Source: Mariniblastus sp. | GTDB lineage: Bacteria; Planctomycetota; Planctomycetia; Pirellulales; Pirellulaceae | NCBI GenBank assembly: GCA_029251085.1 | Contig: JAQXDZ010000027.1 | Coordinates: forward strand, 1-52,289 | Direction: 5' to 3' | DNA: 52,289 bases | Shown: piece after piece, positions 1-9,183 of the stretch | How the letters are laid out: each line of letters opens with the position of its first letter | Position numbering within the stretch: the stretch's first letter is position 1 | Program-made: the position numbers and the translations under genes | The notes under the pieces: model-generated | Told to the model about the DNA's origin: nothing | What the model saw: only the letters and a program-made list of their open reading frames with translations | Databases searched by the model: none

Positions 1-15
1 GATCAAGAGGACAGT

Positions 16-1035
16 GTGAGCGGAAAACAACGAAGTCTCGGAGATGTACTTCAGGAATTCAGTCAGCACCGTAAGGTGATGGAAACTGAGCTTCACAAAG
101 TGATTGTTGGTCAAGAGGACGTGATCGAGCAAGTTTTCGCCGCGATTTTCACGAAAGGGCATTGCTTGCTCGAAGGTGTGCCGGGACTGGCGAAGACACT
201 GATGGTGAGCACGATTGCCAAAATTCTGGATGTGAATTTTAAACGAATTCAATTCACTCCCGATCTGATGCCCTCGGATATTACGGGGACAAACGTTCTC
301 GACGAGGACGAGGACGGCCGTCGTCAATTTCGATTCGTCGAAGGTCCAATTTTCACAAATATCCTGCTCGCTGATGAGATCAACCGAACTCCTCCCAAAA
401 CTCAAGCGGCGTTGTTGCAGGCGATGCAAGAACGTGAAATTACTATCGGTCGAACAACCTATAATTTGGCGCCCCCGTTTTTTACGATTGCGACTCAAAA
501 CCCAATTGAGCAGGAGGGAACTTACCCACTCCCTGAGGCTCAATTGGACCGGTTTATGTTTAACATCAAAGTCGGTTATCCGACTGCAGATGATGAAGAG
601 AAGATTCTCTCTGCATCGAGTAGGAATGAGAAACAGGAAGTGCGAAAAGTTCTTTCTGCAAAAGCGATTGTCAATTTGCAAAAGCTCGTGCACTCAGTCG
701 CCGTTAGCGATTACATCATCAAGTACGCTGCTCGATTGGTACGTTCGACTCGTCCCAAGGATGAATTGGCTCCCGGGTTTGTAAAAGAGTTGGTGGATTG
801 GGGTGCCGGTCCACGCGCCGGGCAGTTTTTGATTTCCGGCGGCAAAGCGATGGCGGCGATGGAAGGTCGTTTTTCCGTTGGGATTAATGATATTAAAAAA
901 GTTGCCATGCCAGTATTGCGACATCGTGTTAGCACGAATTTTCAAGCTCAAGCCGAGGGGATGACTACCGAGGATGTAATTCAAAAACTGCTGGACGAAA
1001 TCCCGGAGCCGGACGTTCCTAAGTTTGAAAAATAA
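16..1035 (+). CDS. MoxR-family AAA+ ATPase
   Basis: A 339-residue AAA+ ATPase of the MoxR family, cytoplasmic chaperone-like ATPases that usually act with VWA-domain partner proteins. Walker A is GVPGLAKT (residues 54-61) and Walker B is ILLADEIN (116-123). The sensor-1 stretch TIATQNPIEQEGTYPLPEAQ follows at about 157-176 and is typical of MoxR rather than other AAA+ groups. The length is usual for the family. Translation starts at GTG, with AAGAGG five bases upstream (5-10). The next genes are a DUF58 protein and two large VWA membrane proteins on the same strand, the classic MoxR gene neighbourhood. The family assignment is secure; the client and physiological role are not known from sequence. 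Confidence 0.96.
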   Translation: MSGKQRSLGDVLQEFSQHRKVMETELHKVIVGQEDVIEQVFAAIFTKGHCLLEGVPGLAKTLMVSTIAKILDVNFKRIQFTPDLMPSDITGTNVLDEDEDGRRQFRFVEGPIFTNILLADEINRTPPKTQAALLQAMQEREITIGRTTYNLAPPFFTIATQNPIEQEGTYPLPEAQLDRFMFNIKVGYPTADDEEKILSASSRNEKQEVRKVLSAKAIVNLQKLVHSVAVSDYIIKYAARLVRSTRPKDELAPGFVKELVDWGAGPRAGQFLISGGKAMAAMEGRFSVGINDIKKVAMPVLRHRVSTNFQAQAEGMTTEDVIQKLLDEIPEPDVPKFEK

Positions 1036-1138
1036 GTATGCCAACGTTTCTGCCATTTGCGATTGGAACCTGGTCGTTGCTGGCAGGAATGGTCGCCTTC
1101 GATTTTAGTTGTGCAACTCATCCAACCTGCGATTTTTA

Positions 1139-2032
1139 ATGTCAGTAGAAAAGTACCTTAAACCTTCTGTGATCAACCAGATCAAGCGTCTTGATTTGCG
1201 TGCGCAATTTGTGGTCAAGGGGTTCTTGCATGGATTGCATGCGAGTCCCTTTCATGGGTTCAGCGTTGAATTCAGTGAACACCGCAAGTACACCGCAGGT
1301 GATGATCTTAAAGATATTGATTGGCAGGTTTACGCGAAAACGGATAAGTACTACATCAAAAAATTCGAGTCGGAGACAAATATAACGGGTTACCTGTTGA
1401 TGGATTTGAGTCAATCAATGGGTTACACGTACGAGCAGGAATTAAATAAATTTGATTACGCGATTTGTTTGGCCGCGGCTTTGGCTTATTTGATGATTTC
1501 GCAGCAGGATCCCGTCGGTTTGGTGACGTTCAACGACAAAGTGCGTCAGAGTCTTCCCCCAAAATCGAGGCGAACGCAACTTGGGAATGTTCTTTCGCTG
1601 TTGTCAAATCTTGAGCCAAGTGGAACCACGGATCTGCTTAATAGTCTCACTCAGGTCTCTGCGCTTCTCAAAAATCGCAGTCTATTGATGGTCTTTTCTG
1701 ATTTCCTCGTAGACGAAGAAGAAACCTTGAATGCGCTCTATCGTTTGAAGCATGGTGGGCATGATGTAATTCTGTTTCATATTCTTGATGAAGCCGAAGT
1801 GAATTTTCCCTTTCGAGGGATTTGTAAAATGCTTGATCCGGAATCTCAAGAGGAAATACAAGTAGATGCGGCAGCGACACGAAAAGATTATCTAGAAAAG
1901 ATGCAAGCGTTCCGTGAGGGGTTGGAATTAAATTGTCGAAACAGCGGGATCGACTACGTTCCGCTGGATACGAGTATGCAATTTGATAAAGCACTCCTGG
2001 AGTACCTCCTTAGTCGTCGGGCAAGGGGGTAA
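1139..2032 (+). CDS. DUF58 domain protein with VWA-like fold
   Basis: A 297-residue soluble DUF58 protein, the usual partner of MoxR ATPases. The hallmark block runs from FSEHRKYTAGDDLKDIDW (about 45-62) into the conserved YYIKKFE. The metal-ion-dependent adhesion site is intact: D89-L-S91-Q-S93. I chose ATG at 1139. The frame stays open to a TTG at 1109, but the ten extra residues do not resemble the family. There is no clear Shine-Dalgarno site. The gene lies about 100 bases after moxR and ends two bases before the next start, so it is almost certainly co-transcribed. The family is known but the molecular function is not. Confidence 0.93.
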   Translation: MSVEKYLKPSVINQIKRLDLRAQFVVKGFLHGLHASPFHGFSVEFSEHRKYTAGDDLKDIDWQVYAKTDKYYIKKFESETNITGYLLMDLSQSMGYTYEQELNKFDYAICLAAALAYLMISQQDPVGLVTFNDKVRQSLPPKSRRTQLGNVLSLLSNLEPSGTTDLLNSLTQVSALLKNRSLLMVFSDFLVDEEETLNALYRLKHGGHDVILFHILDEAEVNFPFRGICKMLDPESQEEIQVDAAATRKDYLEKMQAFREGLELNCRNSGIDYVPLDTSMQFDKALLEYLLSRRARG

Positions 2033-2034
2033 TC

Positions 2035-4431
2035 ATGACCTGGGTGAATTTCGCGATGCTCGGTGTGGGCGGATTATTAATTTCGGTACCGATCGTGTTG
2101 CATTTTTTAATGCAACCTAAGCCAGTTGAGATGGTGTTTCCCGCCATGCGTTTCTTAATTGCGGGTCGACAGACCAACCGCTCTAAGATGCGTGTTCGCC
2201 ATTTTCTGCTTTTGCTTTTAAGGTGTCTGCTGATTGCGTTGGTCGCTGTCGCTTTGGCGGGGCCTTCGGTTGCGTCTAACGAATTCGGGAACTGGTTGAC
2301 GCTCGGGGGCATTGCGTTCAGCGGTTTGATTGTGGCTGGTGTTCTGGCGTTTGCCATGTTTGGTAAGTCATCCAAGCGTCTGCTTGTGGCGATTTTGATT
2401 GTCTTATTGCTGGGACACTTGGCTTATGGGGGGTGGGCTGCGTCGAAATTGCTCACTTCGGAGTCAGCCCAATTGCTAGGTGATGCTCAGGCACCGGTAG
2501 CAGCGTTAATTGTGATCGATACCTCTCCCCGGATGGAGTATGTCAGCGAAAATAGCACTGGATTGGAAAAGGCCAAGGAAGCTGCGATATCATTGATTCG
2601 ACAATTTCCACCTGATAGTCAGGTCTGCGTATTAGCCACCGACAACGATCGTCCTTTTTTTTCAATTGATCTAGCCGCGGCCGAACGAAGGATAGAGTCG
2701 CTTGCGACAGATTATTCGGGTGGTTCGGTTCCCAGCGCCATGATTGCCGGATTGCGAATCCTAAAGAAAACGCCTCAAGATCGTAAGGAAGTTTATGTTG
2801 TCACGGATCTGACCCAGCAGAGTTGGGTGGGAGAGAATCCAAAGCTCTTGGTAAAGCAATTGGATAAAGACAGTGGGATCAGCACCTATGTTTTTGACGT
2901 TGGGGTTTTGGATGCGACGAATTTTTCGCTTGGTTCATTAAAACTTGCAAATGCCGAGATTTCTAGCCGGGGGAAACTCTCCATTTCGACGGAACTGACT
3001 CGATTTGGTCCAGCTGATCAGCGGTCAGTGAAAATGGTTATTGAGAAACGCGAACTTCCGCTTCCCATCGTGAGAGATGGCGTCAGTCGTTTTCCAACGG
3101 AGTCTATCGAGGCGCAAAGGGTTACTGCGGATGTTCGAGAGGATGCCTCTGTGCCGTTGAAATTTAGCTTTAGTCAACGCCTTGAGCTTGGAGTGTATCA
3201 CGGCCAAATTGAGTTGGAGGGACAGGATGGATTGGCGGTTGATAATCAACGTTATTTTACATTTCGGGTCGGAGAAACAAAGAATGCACTGATCGTGCAT
3301 CCCGATGACGTCAATCCACGTGTGATGGAAAGTTTGTTGACTCCGCGTGATAAAGTCGAAGCGGGAAATGCTCGGTATGAATCTGTCACCATGGATCAAA
3401 TGACGTTCAGTCAATTGGAGGACTGGAAAGATTATGACGCGATTTATCTACTGGACCCCGCGCCATGGAAGGACGAGGTTTGGGAGCGGTTAGAAAGTTA
3501 TGTTTTCAATGGTGGCGGTCTCGCTATTTTTCTAGGGCACAATGCTGCCAACGGGGGTGTCGCCGATGCCAGTTTTACGACACCAGCTGCGGCTCGTGTT
3601 TTGTCAGGACCTCTTCAGCAGCAGTGGTTTAACGAGGAGCCCGATCTCTTTTTAAGCCCGAAGGAGTTGGTGCATCCAGTTTTTGATTCAATTCGTGACA
3701 ATGAATCAACAGTCCTCTGGAATCGTTTTCCAGTGTTTATTCACTGGGGGATTGAGTCAGGGATGGAGGATGGTTTCCCGACACAAACGTTATTGCGTTA
3801 CGGCAATCGAGAGCCAGCGTTGATTGAACGATCGATTGGATCCGGGCGGGTGATTGTGATGACGACTCCAATTACGGAATACGGTTTTGTAACTCAGCGT
3901 GAGAGCTGGAATTCGCTTCTCTCTGGAAATCCGGTTCCTGCCTTTTTATTGTTGGATGGCATTGCTTCGTATCTCGTGGAAGGAGATGCTGAGTCGTTAA
4001 ATGTACTGGTTGCACAAACGGCAGTGTTAAATAACGACCTGCGGAAATTCCCCGAATCTTACCAAGCGTTCGCTCCCGATCCCGAGAAAGCTCCGACTGT
4101 TTTAAATTCGGTGGATAACAAGATAAAGTATCGATTCATCGACGCGCCCGGACAGTATCGTTTAAAAGGGCAGTTTGATCAGGGGATTGTTTTGCGAGGC
4201 TTTAGCGCAAATATCGGTAATGCAGTGACTGATCTAACTCGTATCGAGATGGATGAGTTAGACGCGTTTCTTGGGGCGAACCAATACCAATTAGCAACGA
4301 AGCAGGAGGAGCTCCAGAGACAGCAAGGCACGATGCGTCGCGGTAAAGAGTTCTATCCGTTGATTGTGGTGATGATGTTAGTCGTCCTGGCTGTGGAGCA
4401 TTTAATGTCGAACCGTTTTTATTCGAAATGA
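2035..4431 (+). CDS. BatA-like membrane protein with degenerate VWA site
   Basis: A 798-residue membrane protein. Residues 1-80 match the N-terminal BatA/aerotolerance-type region: a first membrane segment, then a block around MQPKPVEMVFPAMRFL, then a second membrane segment. Two more hydrophobic segments lie at about 90-140. A VWA-like domain begins near 155, but its site reads D162-T-S-P-R166 instead of DxSxS, so the last serine is arginine and metal binding may be impaired. A glutamine-amidotransferase-like region follows (about 415-650), and a final membrane helix lies near the C-terminus (about 770-790). The ATG is two bases after the DUF58 stop, implying translational coupling. It probably forms a membrane complex with its neighbours; the substrate is unknown. 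Confidence 0.88.
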   Translation: MTWVNFAMLGVGGLLISVPIVLHFLMQPKPVEMVFPAMRFLIAGRQTNRSKMRVRHFLLLLLRCLLIALVAVALAGPSVASNEFGNWLTLGGIAFSGLIVAGVLAFAMFGKSSKRLLVAILIVLLLGHLAYGGWAASKLLTSESAQLLGDAQAPVAALIVIDTSPRMEYVSENSTGLEKAKEAAISLIRQFPPDSQVCVLATDNDRPFFSIDLAAAERRIESLATDYSGGSVPSAMIAGLRILKKTPQDRKEVYVVTDLTQQSWVGENPKLLVKQLDKDSGISTYVFDVGVLDATNFSLGSLKLANAEISSRGKLSISTELTRFGPADQRSVKMVIEKRELPLPIVRDGVSRFPTESIEAQRVTADVREDASVPLKFSFSQRLELGVYHGQIELEGQDGLAVDNQRYFTFRVGETKNALIVHPDDVNPRVMESLLTPRDKVEAGNARYESVTMDQMTFSQLEDWKDYDAIYLLDPAPWKDEVWERLESYVFNGGGLAIFLGHNAANGGVADASFTTPAAARVLSGPLQQQWFNEEPDLFLSPKELVHPVFDSIRDNESTVLWNRFPVFIHWGIESGMEDGFPTQTLLRYGNREPALIERSIGSGRVIVMTTPITEYGFVTQRESWNSLLSGNPVPAFLLLDGIASYLVEGDAESLNVLVAQTAVLNNDLRKFPESYQAFAPDPEKAPTVLNSVDNKIKYRFIDAPGQYRLKGQFDQGIVLRGFSANIGNAVTDLTRIEMDELDAFLGANQYQLATKQEELQRQQGTMRRGKEFYPLIVVMMLVVLAVEHLMSNRFYSK

Positions 4432-4490
4432 ATTTCAGTCAAGCAAATTTTATTGCATTCTTTTAAACCAAGTTTTAACACGAACGTAAA

Positions 4491-6770
4491 TTGGAATTAA
4501 TCACTTTTCAACCAGTATTTTCCTGGATCGTCCTCGCGATCGTCTTTGCCGCTGCGCTCTTGATGTTGCTGGTCGGTCCTTCGTTTGTCGAATTGAGTCG
4601 GTCTCGACGAATGACGTTAACGGGGTTGCGACTGGGAGTGATTTTGCTCGTATTTCTGGCAATGTTAAGGCCGGGGTGTGTTGAGAAAATCGAGAAGAAT
4701 CAAGCTGCAATTTTATTGTTTTTATTAGATTCGTCGCGGAGTATGGAACTCCCTCACGTTGCCGATGATTCCAGTCGGTGGCAAGCAATGGTTGAGATGG
4801 TCCGCGAAAATGAAGGCCGCATTGCCAAGCTCGCTGAAAATAAGATCGAGACAAAGTTTTATACGTTTGATAATCGTCAGCAGTTGTTGAGTGTGGAAGA
4901 CGGAGTTGTGAATCTTCCAGAAAAACCGGAAGGGGTCGAAACAGACATTGGTTCAGCGCTTTATCAAACGAGTATTGATGCTCGAGATCAGCGGTTGTTG
5001 GCGGTGGTGATGGCGACTGATGGCAATCAAAACGCGTTGGAGCCAGAAGTTGAAATATCACAAGCCGCAGAAGCTTTGGAAGATATGGAAGTTCCGTTAC
5101 TTGCCGTGCAGTTAGGATTAGCTGGGGATTCGGGACAGTTGGCTGACGTGGCGATCACAAATTTCCCTGAACAGTTGGTCGTAAATAAAAAGAATGATTT
5201 GATCGCGAAAGCCACCATGGTTACCCGTGGTTATGTGAACCAGAACGTGAAAGTCGAACTTGTTGTTTCAGATAGCACTGGCGTTGAGCAAATTGTGGCA
5301 ACGGAAGTTTTCCGTCCCACCAAGCCTTTTGAAGAAACAAATATTGAGTTGAAGTATCGTCCAACGGAACCGGGGGAGTTTCGAATCAAGGTGCGGGCAG
5401 TGCCAATGCCGGACGAAAAAGCGGTGAGAAATAATGAATTGGACGGATTTCTTACGGTGCGTGATCAGGGGATGCGTGTGCTGTTTGTGAATGGAGCGTT
5501 GGGCAACGAGCAACGATTTTTAAGATATTCGCTACCCGCACTTGATTTTGTAGACATGGACTTCGTTCCGATTTATCCGAGTGAGAATGGAAGGCGTCAA
5601 TGGCCGCTGAAAACACTGGAGTCAGAATTTCGGGATCCCAAGAAGTACGACGTATTTATTCTTTGTAACGTAGATGCGACGGCGCTCAGTTCGGCGAGTT
5701 GGGACGCGTTGGCGGAGGCAGTGGGAGCCGGCAAGGGATTGTTGATGTTGGGAGGTACTCATAGCTTTGGAGCTGGGCAGTACTTCAAGACAGCACTTGC
5801 CGATTTATTGCCAATTAAAATGGACGCGAGGGAGCGGCAGGAATTCGATCAAGATATCCGCCGAGAGCTACACATCAATTCGCCGTTCAAGTTAAAGCCG
5901 GTGCGAAATGATTTTTTAACCCGTATTTCTGATGTGGAAAGTTACAAAAAAGCCTGGGCCGATCTGCCACCTTTAGTCGGTGCGAATCGTATCTCGGTAA
6001 AAGAAACAGCCACGGTTTATCTCGTTAGTGACGACGATGCGAACCGGCCGATCATGGCGAGTGCGACAGTCGGTGGGCGAGTTCTTGTATTCGCCGGTGA
6101 TTCTACTTGGCGTTGGCGGCGACTTGGGTTTGAAGCCGAATATAATCGGTTTTGGAGGCAGGTTGTGTTGTGGCTCGCGTTTTGGGACGCTCGTAATGAC
6201 GAGGCAGTTTCAATTGAACTACCTAAACGACGATTCACTGCAAAGTCGCTTGTGAAGTTTGGAGTGGTCGTCAAATCAATCGCTGGTGAGGTTGTTGAAG
6301 ACGTTGACTTTGATGCGAAATTAATTTTACCTTCGGGTGAGGAAAAGTTGATTTCAATTACTAAGTCAGGAGCTAGTTTTCAGTCCGTCTTGGAACCTGA
6401 ATTGCTTTCCGAAGCGGGGTTGTATCAGGTACAAGTCGCGGCAAATCGAAACGGTATTGCTGTGGGAGAATCTACCCGTGAATTTGTGGTAATGGATCGC
6501 GATAAGGAAAAGGCCAATCCAGTTGCCAATCCGGAGCAAATGAAGCGTTTGGCAGATCAAACTCGGGAGTTCGGCGGTAGAGCGATTGCTCCTAAGCAAC
6601 TTAGTGAAATTCTCGATGAATATCTCGACAATCCGCCGATGACAAAAATCGAAATCCCGAATCGGCGGAGGCTGGGTGAATCAATGCCCGATGCAACAAT
6701 TTTTATCGTTGTATTTGTTGGGTTGCTTGGTATCGAGTGGTGGTTGAGGAAAAAGTGGGGTTTAGTTTAG
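4491..6770 (+). CDS. Membrane protein with VWA and GATase1-like domains
   Basis: A 759-residue membrane protein. Two transmembrane segments at about 9-30 and 43-60 precede a VWA region with an intact adhesion site, D80-S-S82-R-S84. A beta-rich middle is followed by a class-I glutamine-amidotransferase-like domain (about 325-440, including LLMLGGTHSFGAGQY). A last membrane helix (about 735-752) ends in a short basic tail. The only start is TTG at 4491, because an in-frame stop lies 15 bases upstream; no Shine-Dalgarno site is visible. It lies 59 bases after the previous gene, which has a similar plan but a degenerate VWA site. The pair may be active and structural partners in one complex (inference). 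Confidence 0.87.
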   Translation: MELITFQPVFSWIVLAIVFAAALLMLLVGPSFVELSRSRRMTLTGLRLGVILLVFLAMLRPGCVEKIEKNQAAILLFLLDSSRSMELPHVADDSSRWQAMVEMVRENEGRIAKLAENKIETKFYTFDNRQQLLSVEDGVVNLPEKPEGVETDIGSALYQTSIDARDQRLLAVVMATDGNQNALEPEVEISQAAEALEDMEVPLLAVQLGLAGDSGQLADVAITNFPEQLVVNKKNDLIAKATMVTRGYVNQNVKVELVVSDSTGVEQIVATEVFRPTKPFEETNIELKYRPTEPGEFRIKVRAVPMPDEKAVRNNELDGFLTVRDQGMRVLFVNGALGNEQRFLRYSLPALDFVDMDFVPIYPSENGRRQWPLKTLESEFRDPKKYDVFILCNVDATALSSASWDALAEAVGAGKGLLMLGGTHSFGAGQYFKTALADLLPIKMDARERQEFDQDIRRELHINSPFKLKPVRNDFLTRISDVESYKKAWADLPPLVGANRISVKETATVYLVSDDDANRPIMASATVGGRVLVFAGDSTWRWRRLGFEAEYNRFWRQVVLWLAFWDARNDEAVSIELPKRRFTAKSLVKFGVVVKSIAGEVVEDVDFDAKLILPSGEEKLISITKSGASFQSVLEPELLSEAGLYQVQVAANRNGIAVGESTREFVVMDRDKEKANPVANPEQMKRLADQTREFGGRAIAPKQLSEILDEYLDNPPMTKIEIPNRRRLGESMPDATIFIVVFVGLLGIEWWLRKKWGLV

Positions 6771-6862
6771 AGGTTAACTTGTAGAGATTTTATCTAATAA
6801 GCGACGCTTTTGGGCGAACGGTTGGGTATCGATTTGTTTTCCAGGTAATTAGGAAGTGAAAT

Positions 6863-7633
6863 ATGAGTGAAAATCCGTTTGAGGCACAAACGACCATGCC
6901 GGGTGGCGAGCTTCCGCCGGTTGGTGTTAAATCTGCACCGAGTGGTGTGCAGTTGAATCTGACCGTTTGCTTGATCCTTGCGATTTTAGGAATTCTTGGA
7001 AGTTGCCTGGGAGGCTGTACGGCAGCCTTCACTGAATTTGCACAGTATCAAACATCGAGTCGCTCTAATGCTGAAGGGGGTGTTGGTTCCCCTGCGGTTT
7101 CCAGTGATGAAGTTAGTTTCACTTTGGAACAGGCACAACCTGCGTTGAATGGGTTTGGTTCTTCGGCCGAGTTTATTGGTACGACAGACGCGGAACCAGG
7201 GAGTCCTTCTTTCGAGTCTCAAGCTCAGCAGATTGGCCGCCACCCCGTTTTGCGAGTTAGCAATGTCATCATATTGTTGTTTGGGATTATTACTGCCATC
7301 GTCTTGCTGTTGGCGTGCATTAAGGGAATGCGGCGTCAACCTGGAGCGCCAAAATCAATGACATTTGCACTCGCAGTGGCTATTTTTTACAAGATTACGG
7401 GGATTGCTTTTGGGGTGTTGGGGGGAGTTATTACTTGGATAGAAATGAACAAGATTCTCGAAAACGGTACCTTAGCGCCCGAACAAATGACACTTATGAA
7501 AATTAGCTTGTGGGCGGCGATTGGGATTACAGCCTTCGCTATTTTTCTCGCGGTGTTAATGGCTGGATACTATGTTTACGCCCGAGGTGTTTTTAAGCGT
7601 AGTGATGTACTTGCTTACTTCGATTCAAAATAG
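6863..7633 (+). CDS. Four-helix membrane protein, unknown function
   Basis: A 256-residue protein with no family I can name. The N-terminus begins MSENPFEA, resembling the short NPY/NPF leader common on planctomycete membrane proteins. Four hydrophobic segments are visible at about 30-55, 130-150, 163-190 and 211-235. Between the first two lies a soluble Ser/Gly/Glu-rich stretch of about 75 residues. The ATG has AGGAAGTG upstream as a ribosome-binding site. It is 92 bases downstream of the VWA gene on the same strand and may belong to that operon. It faces the lipoate-ligase gene convergently. Confidence 0.8.
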   Translation: MSENPFEAQTTMPGGELPPVGVKSAPSGVQLNLTVCLILAILGILGSCLGGCTAAFTEFAQYQTSSRSNAEGGVGSPAVSSDEVSFTLEQAQPALNGFGSSAEFIGTTDAEPGSPSFESQAQQIGRHPVLRVSNVIILLFGIITAIVLLLACIKGMRRQPGAPKSMTFALAVAIFYKITGIAFGVLGGVITWIEMNKILENGTLAPEQMTLMKISLWAAIGITAFAIFLAVLMAGYYVYARGVFKRSDVLAYFDSK

Positions 7634-7693
7634 TTGAAGCTTCTAAACTCTTTCTTCGACGAATAGGTGATTCATCCAGGAGTTGCTGTTAGT

Positions 7694-8413
7694 TCAGATT
7701 TTGAAGTTCCATTGGTCTTGCTGGTATTTTGTTTGCATGAGCTGATTCGTCAGTACTTGGGGCCAGGTTTTGGTTTGTAATTCTGGCCTCCATTGCGAAA
7801 CAATTGCTTCACTTAATTTCCGACTCGTTGTCGGGAGCTGGGTCAAAAAGTCTAAATGGCTGCGTCCGTCGCGATAGTCCGGTTCACGAATCGGCTTTCC
7901 AAGGCATTGGGCGATCAGGCTTAAATCAAAATTGCACAACAAAGTCCCGTGGTAGATAAGCCAATTCCTTTTGCACCTCAGAGCATTTCCTGAAAATTTC
8001 TGCCCCTGAAAGGTAAGATCCGAAGTCCCTTTCATTTCCACTGGAATTCCCAATGTTTGGATCGCTGTCTTCATCTTTCCAATGACGAATTCGTGGGCAC
8101 GGTCGAGCATTCGCAGTTCGGGGCGGCGTCGGTAATCAAGTAGAACGGCATACATTAGACAACCTGGGCCAGTCACAATTGTTTGGCCGCCACTGCACCG
8201 TCTGATTATTTCGATCTCGTTTGCGTCGCAATAGGAGCGATTGGTTTCAATGTCGACAGGAGAACTCCGCCCGAGCACCACGATGGTCTGACGAGGCTCC
8301 CATAGTCGCAAGAGTTCTGGGTGATCTTCGTTTGCTTCCGCGTAATCGAGTAAGGCTTCGTCAATTGCGAGGTTGCCAGCTGCTGTGGGGTGGGTGTATT
8401 GAAGCAGTTGCAT
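7694..8413 (-). CDS. Lipoate-protein ligase / octanoyltransferase family protein
   Basis: A 239-residue member of the BPL/LplA/LipB fold family, which attaches lipoate or octanoate to lysines of 2-oxoacid dehydrogenase and glycine-cleavage proteins. Visible signatures are LGRSSPVDIE (about 47-56), RRCSGGQTIVTGPGCL (71-86) and QKFSGNALR (138-146), with the usual catalytic-site lysine K139, then YHGTLL. It lacks the extra C-terminal domain of long LplA ligases, so it could be a short ligase or a LipM-like transferase; the sequence does not settle which. It lies convergent with the upstream operon. There is no Shine-Dalgarno site before the ATG. Confidence 0.85.
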   Translation of the reverse strand: MQLLQYTHPTAAGNLAIDEALLDYAEANEDHPELLRLWEPRQTIVVLGRSSPVDIETNRSYCDANEIEIIRRCSGGQTIVTGPGCLMYAVLLDYRRRPELRMLDRAHEFVIGKMKTAIQTLGIPVEMKGTSDLTFQGQKFSGNALRCKRNWLIYHGTLLCNFDLSLIAQCLGKPIREPDYRDGRSHLDFLTQLPTTSRKLSEAIVSQWRPELQTKTWPQVLTNQLMQTKYQQDQWNFKI

Positions 8414-8507
8414 GGATGAAGAGCCGAAAAAAATTAGATTCGCTGGATGGAAGCGGTGCTTGAGTTGGAGTGGGATTCGCGGAACAGGAACATTGTCACA
8501 GTTTGAT

Positions 8508-8909
8508 TTAACGTCGACTCATTTGCCAGACGCCCTGATCGCGCCGTGACCGGTAGGTTGCGGAAAAGCCATTTTCCGAGACAGTCGCCGAATAATAAAA
8601 ATTTCCAACCAGTGGTAGTTTTTTGCTTCCTTCAAGAATCATCAAATCTGACTCTTCGTGGACAATTGTCAGAACTGGACGATAGCGGAATGGAATGACC
8701 TTCGCGAAAGAACCTGTGAATTTAGCCTGCACATGTGTTTCGTCGAGTCGACAAAATTGAGCATTCAATTTTCCGCGATGTCCGGATTTACAGCTTTTCC
8801 AGCTGCCATTCCATTGCCCGGCAATTTCAAAATCTTGTCCCCAACTTAAGCCGGAAAGACTCAGTAAAATAAGCGGCACAATCAGTGCCAAAATATAAGT
8901 TGGCTTCAT
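8508..8909 (-). CDS. Small secreted protein, unknown function
   Basis: A 133-residue protein with a clear signal peptide: lysine, then a hydrophobic core LALIVPLILLSLSGLSWG, with probable cleavage near residue 25. The mature part is about 108 residues and looks beta-rich (repeated aromatic and glycine turns such as GQWNGSWKSCKSGHRG). It resembles small secreted lipocalin/avidin-like barrels in general style, but I cannot name a family. The ATG is preceded by A-rich sequence with no strong ribosome-binding site. It may share a transcript with the lipoate ligase gene 94 bases downstream. Confidence 0.75.
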   Translation of the reverse strand: MKPTYILALIVPLILLSLSGLSWGQDFEIAGQWNGSWKSCKSGHRGKLNAQFCRLDETHVQAKFTGSFAKVIPFRYRPVLTIVHEESDLMILEGSKKLPLVGNFYYSATVSENGFSATYRSRRDQGVWQMSRR

Positions 8910-9183
8910 TTTTTGATTCCGTGGGCGGTAGTAGTATTTCGAGTCTGAACGAACTCAATAAGACGTTGGGAAAGTATCTTACCTTCTAATTAAGAGCGAT
9001 CCTAATTGGGGCATGAAATGCCCCCTAGTGCTTCCGGTGAGACGTTTGGGTTTCGAGCGATTGGGTTTGTTCAGCTAGAATCGTAACGTTTTTTTCGCAT
9101 ACAATAAATGTCGCTTCCGACGCATCTTACTGCATCCTACCCTCCCTCATTGCGGACACCTGTTTTTTCTTTGGAAACTGACC

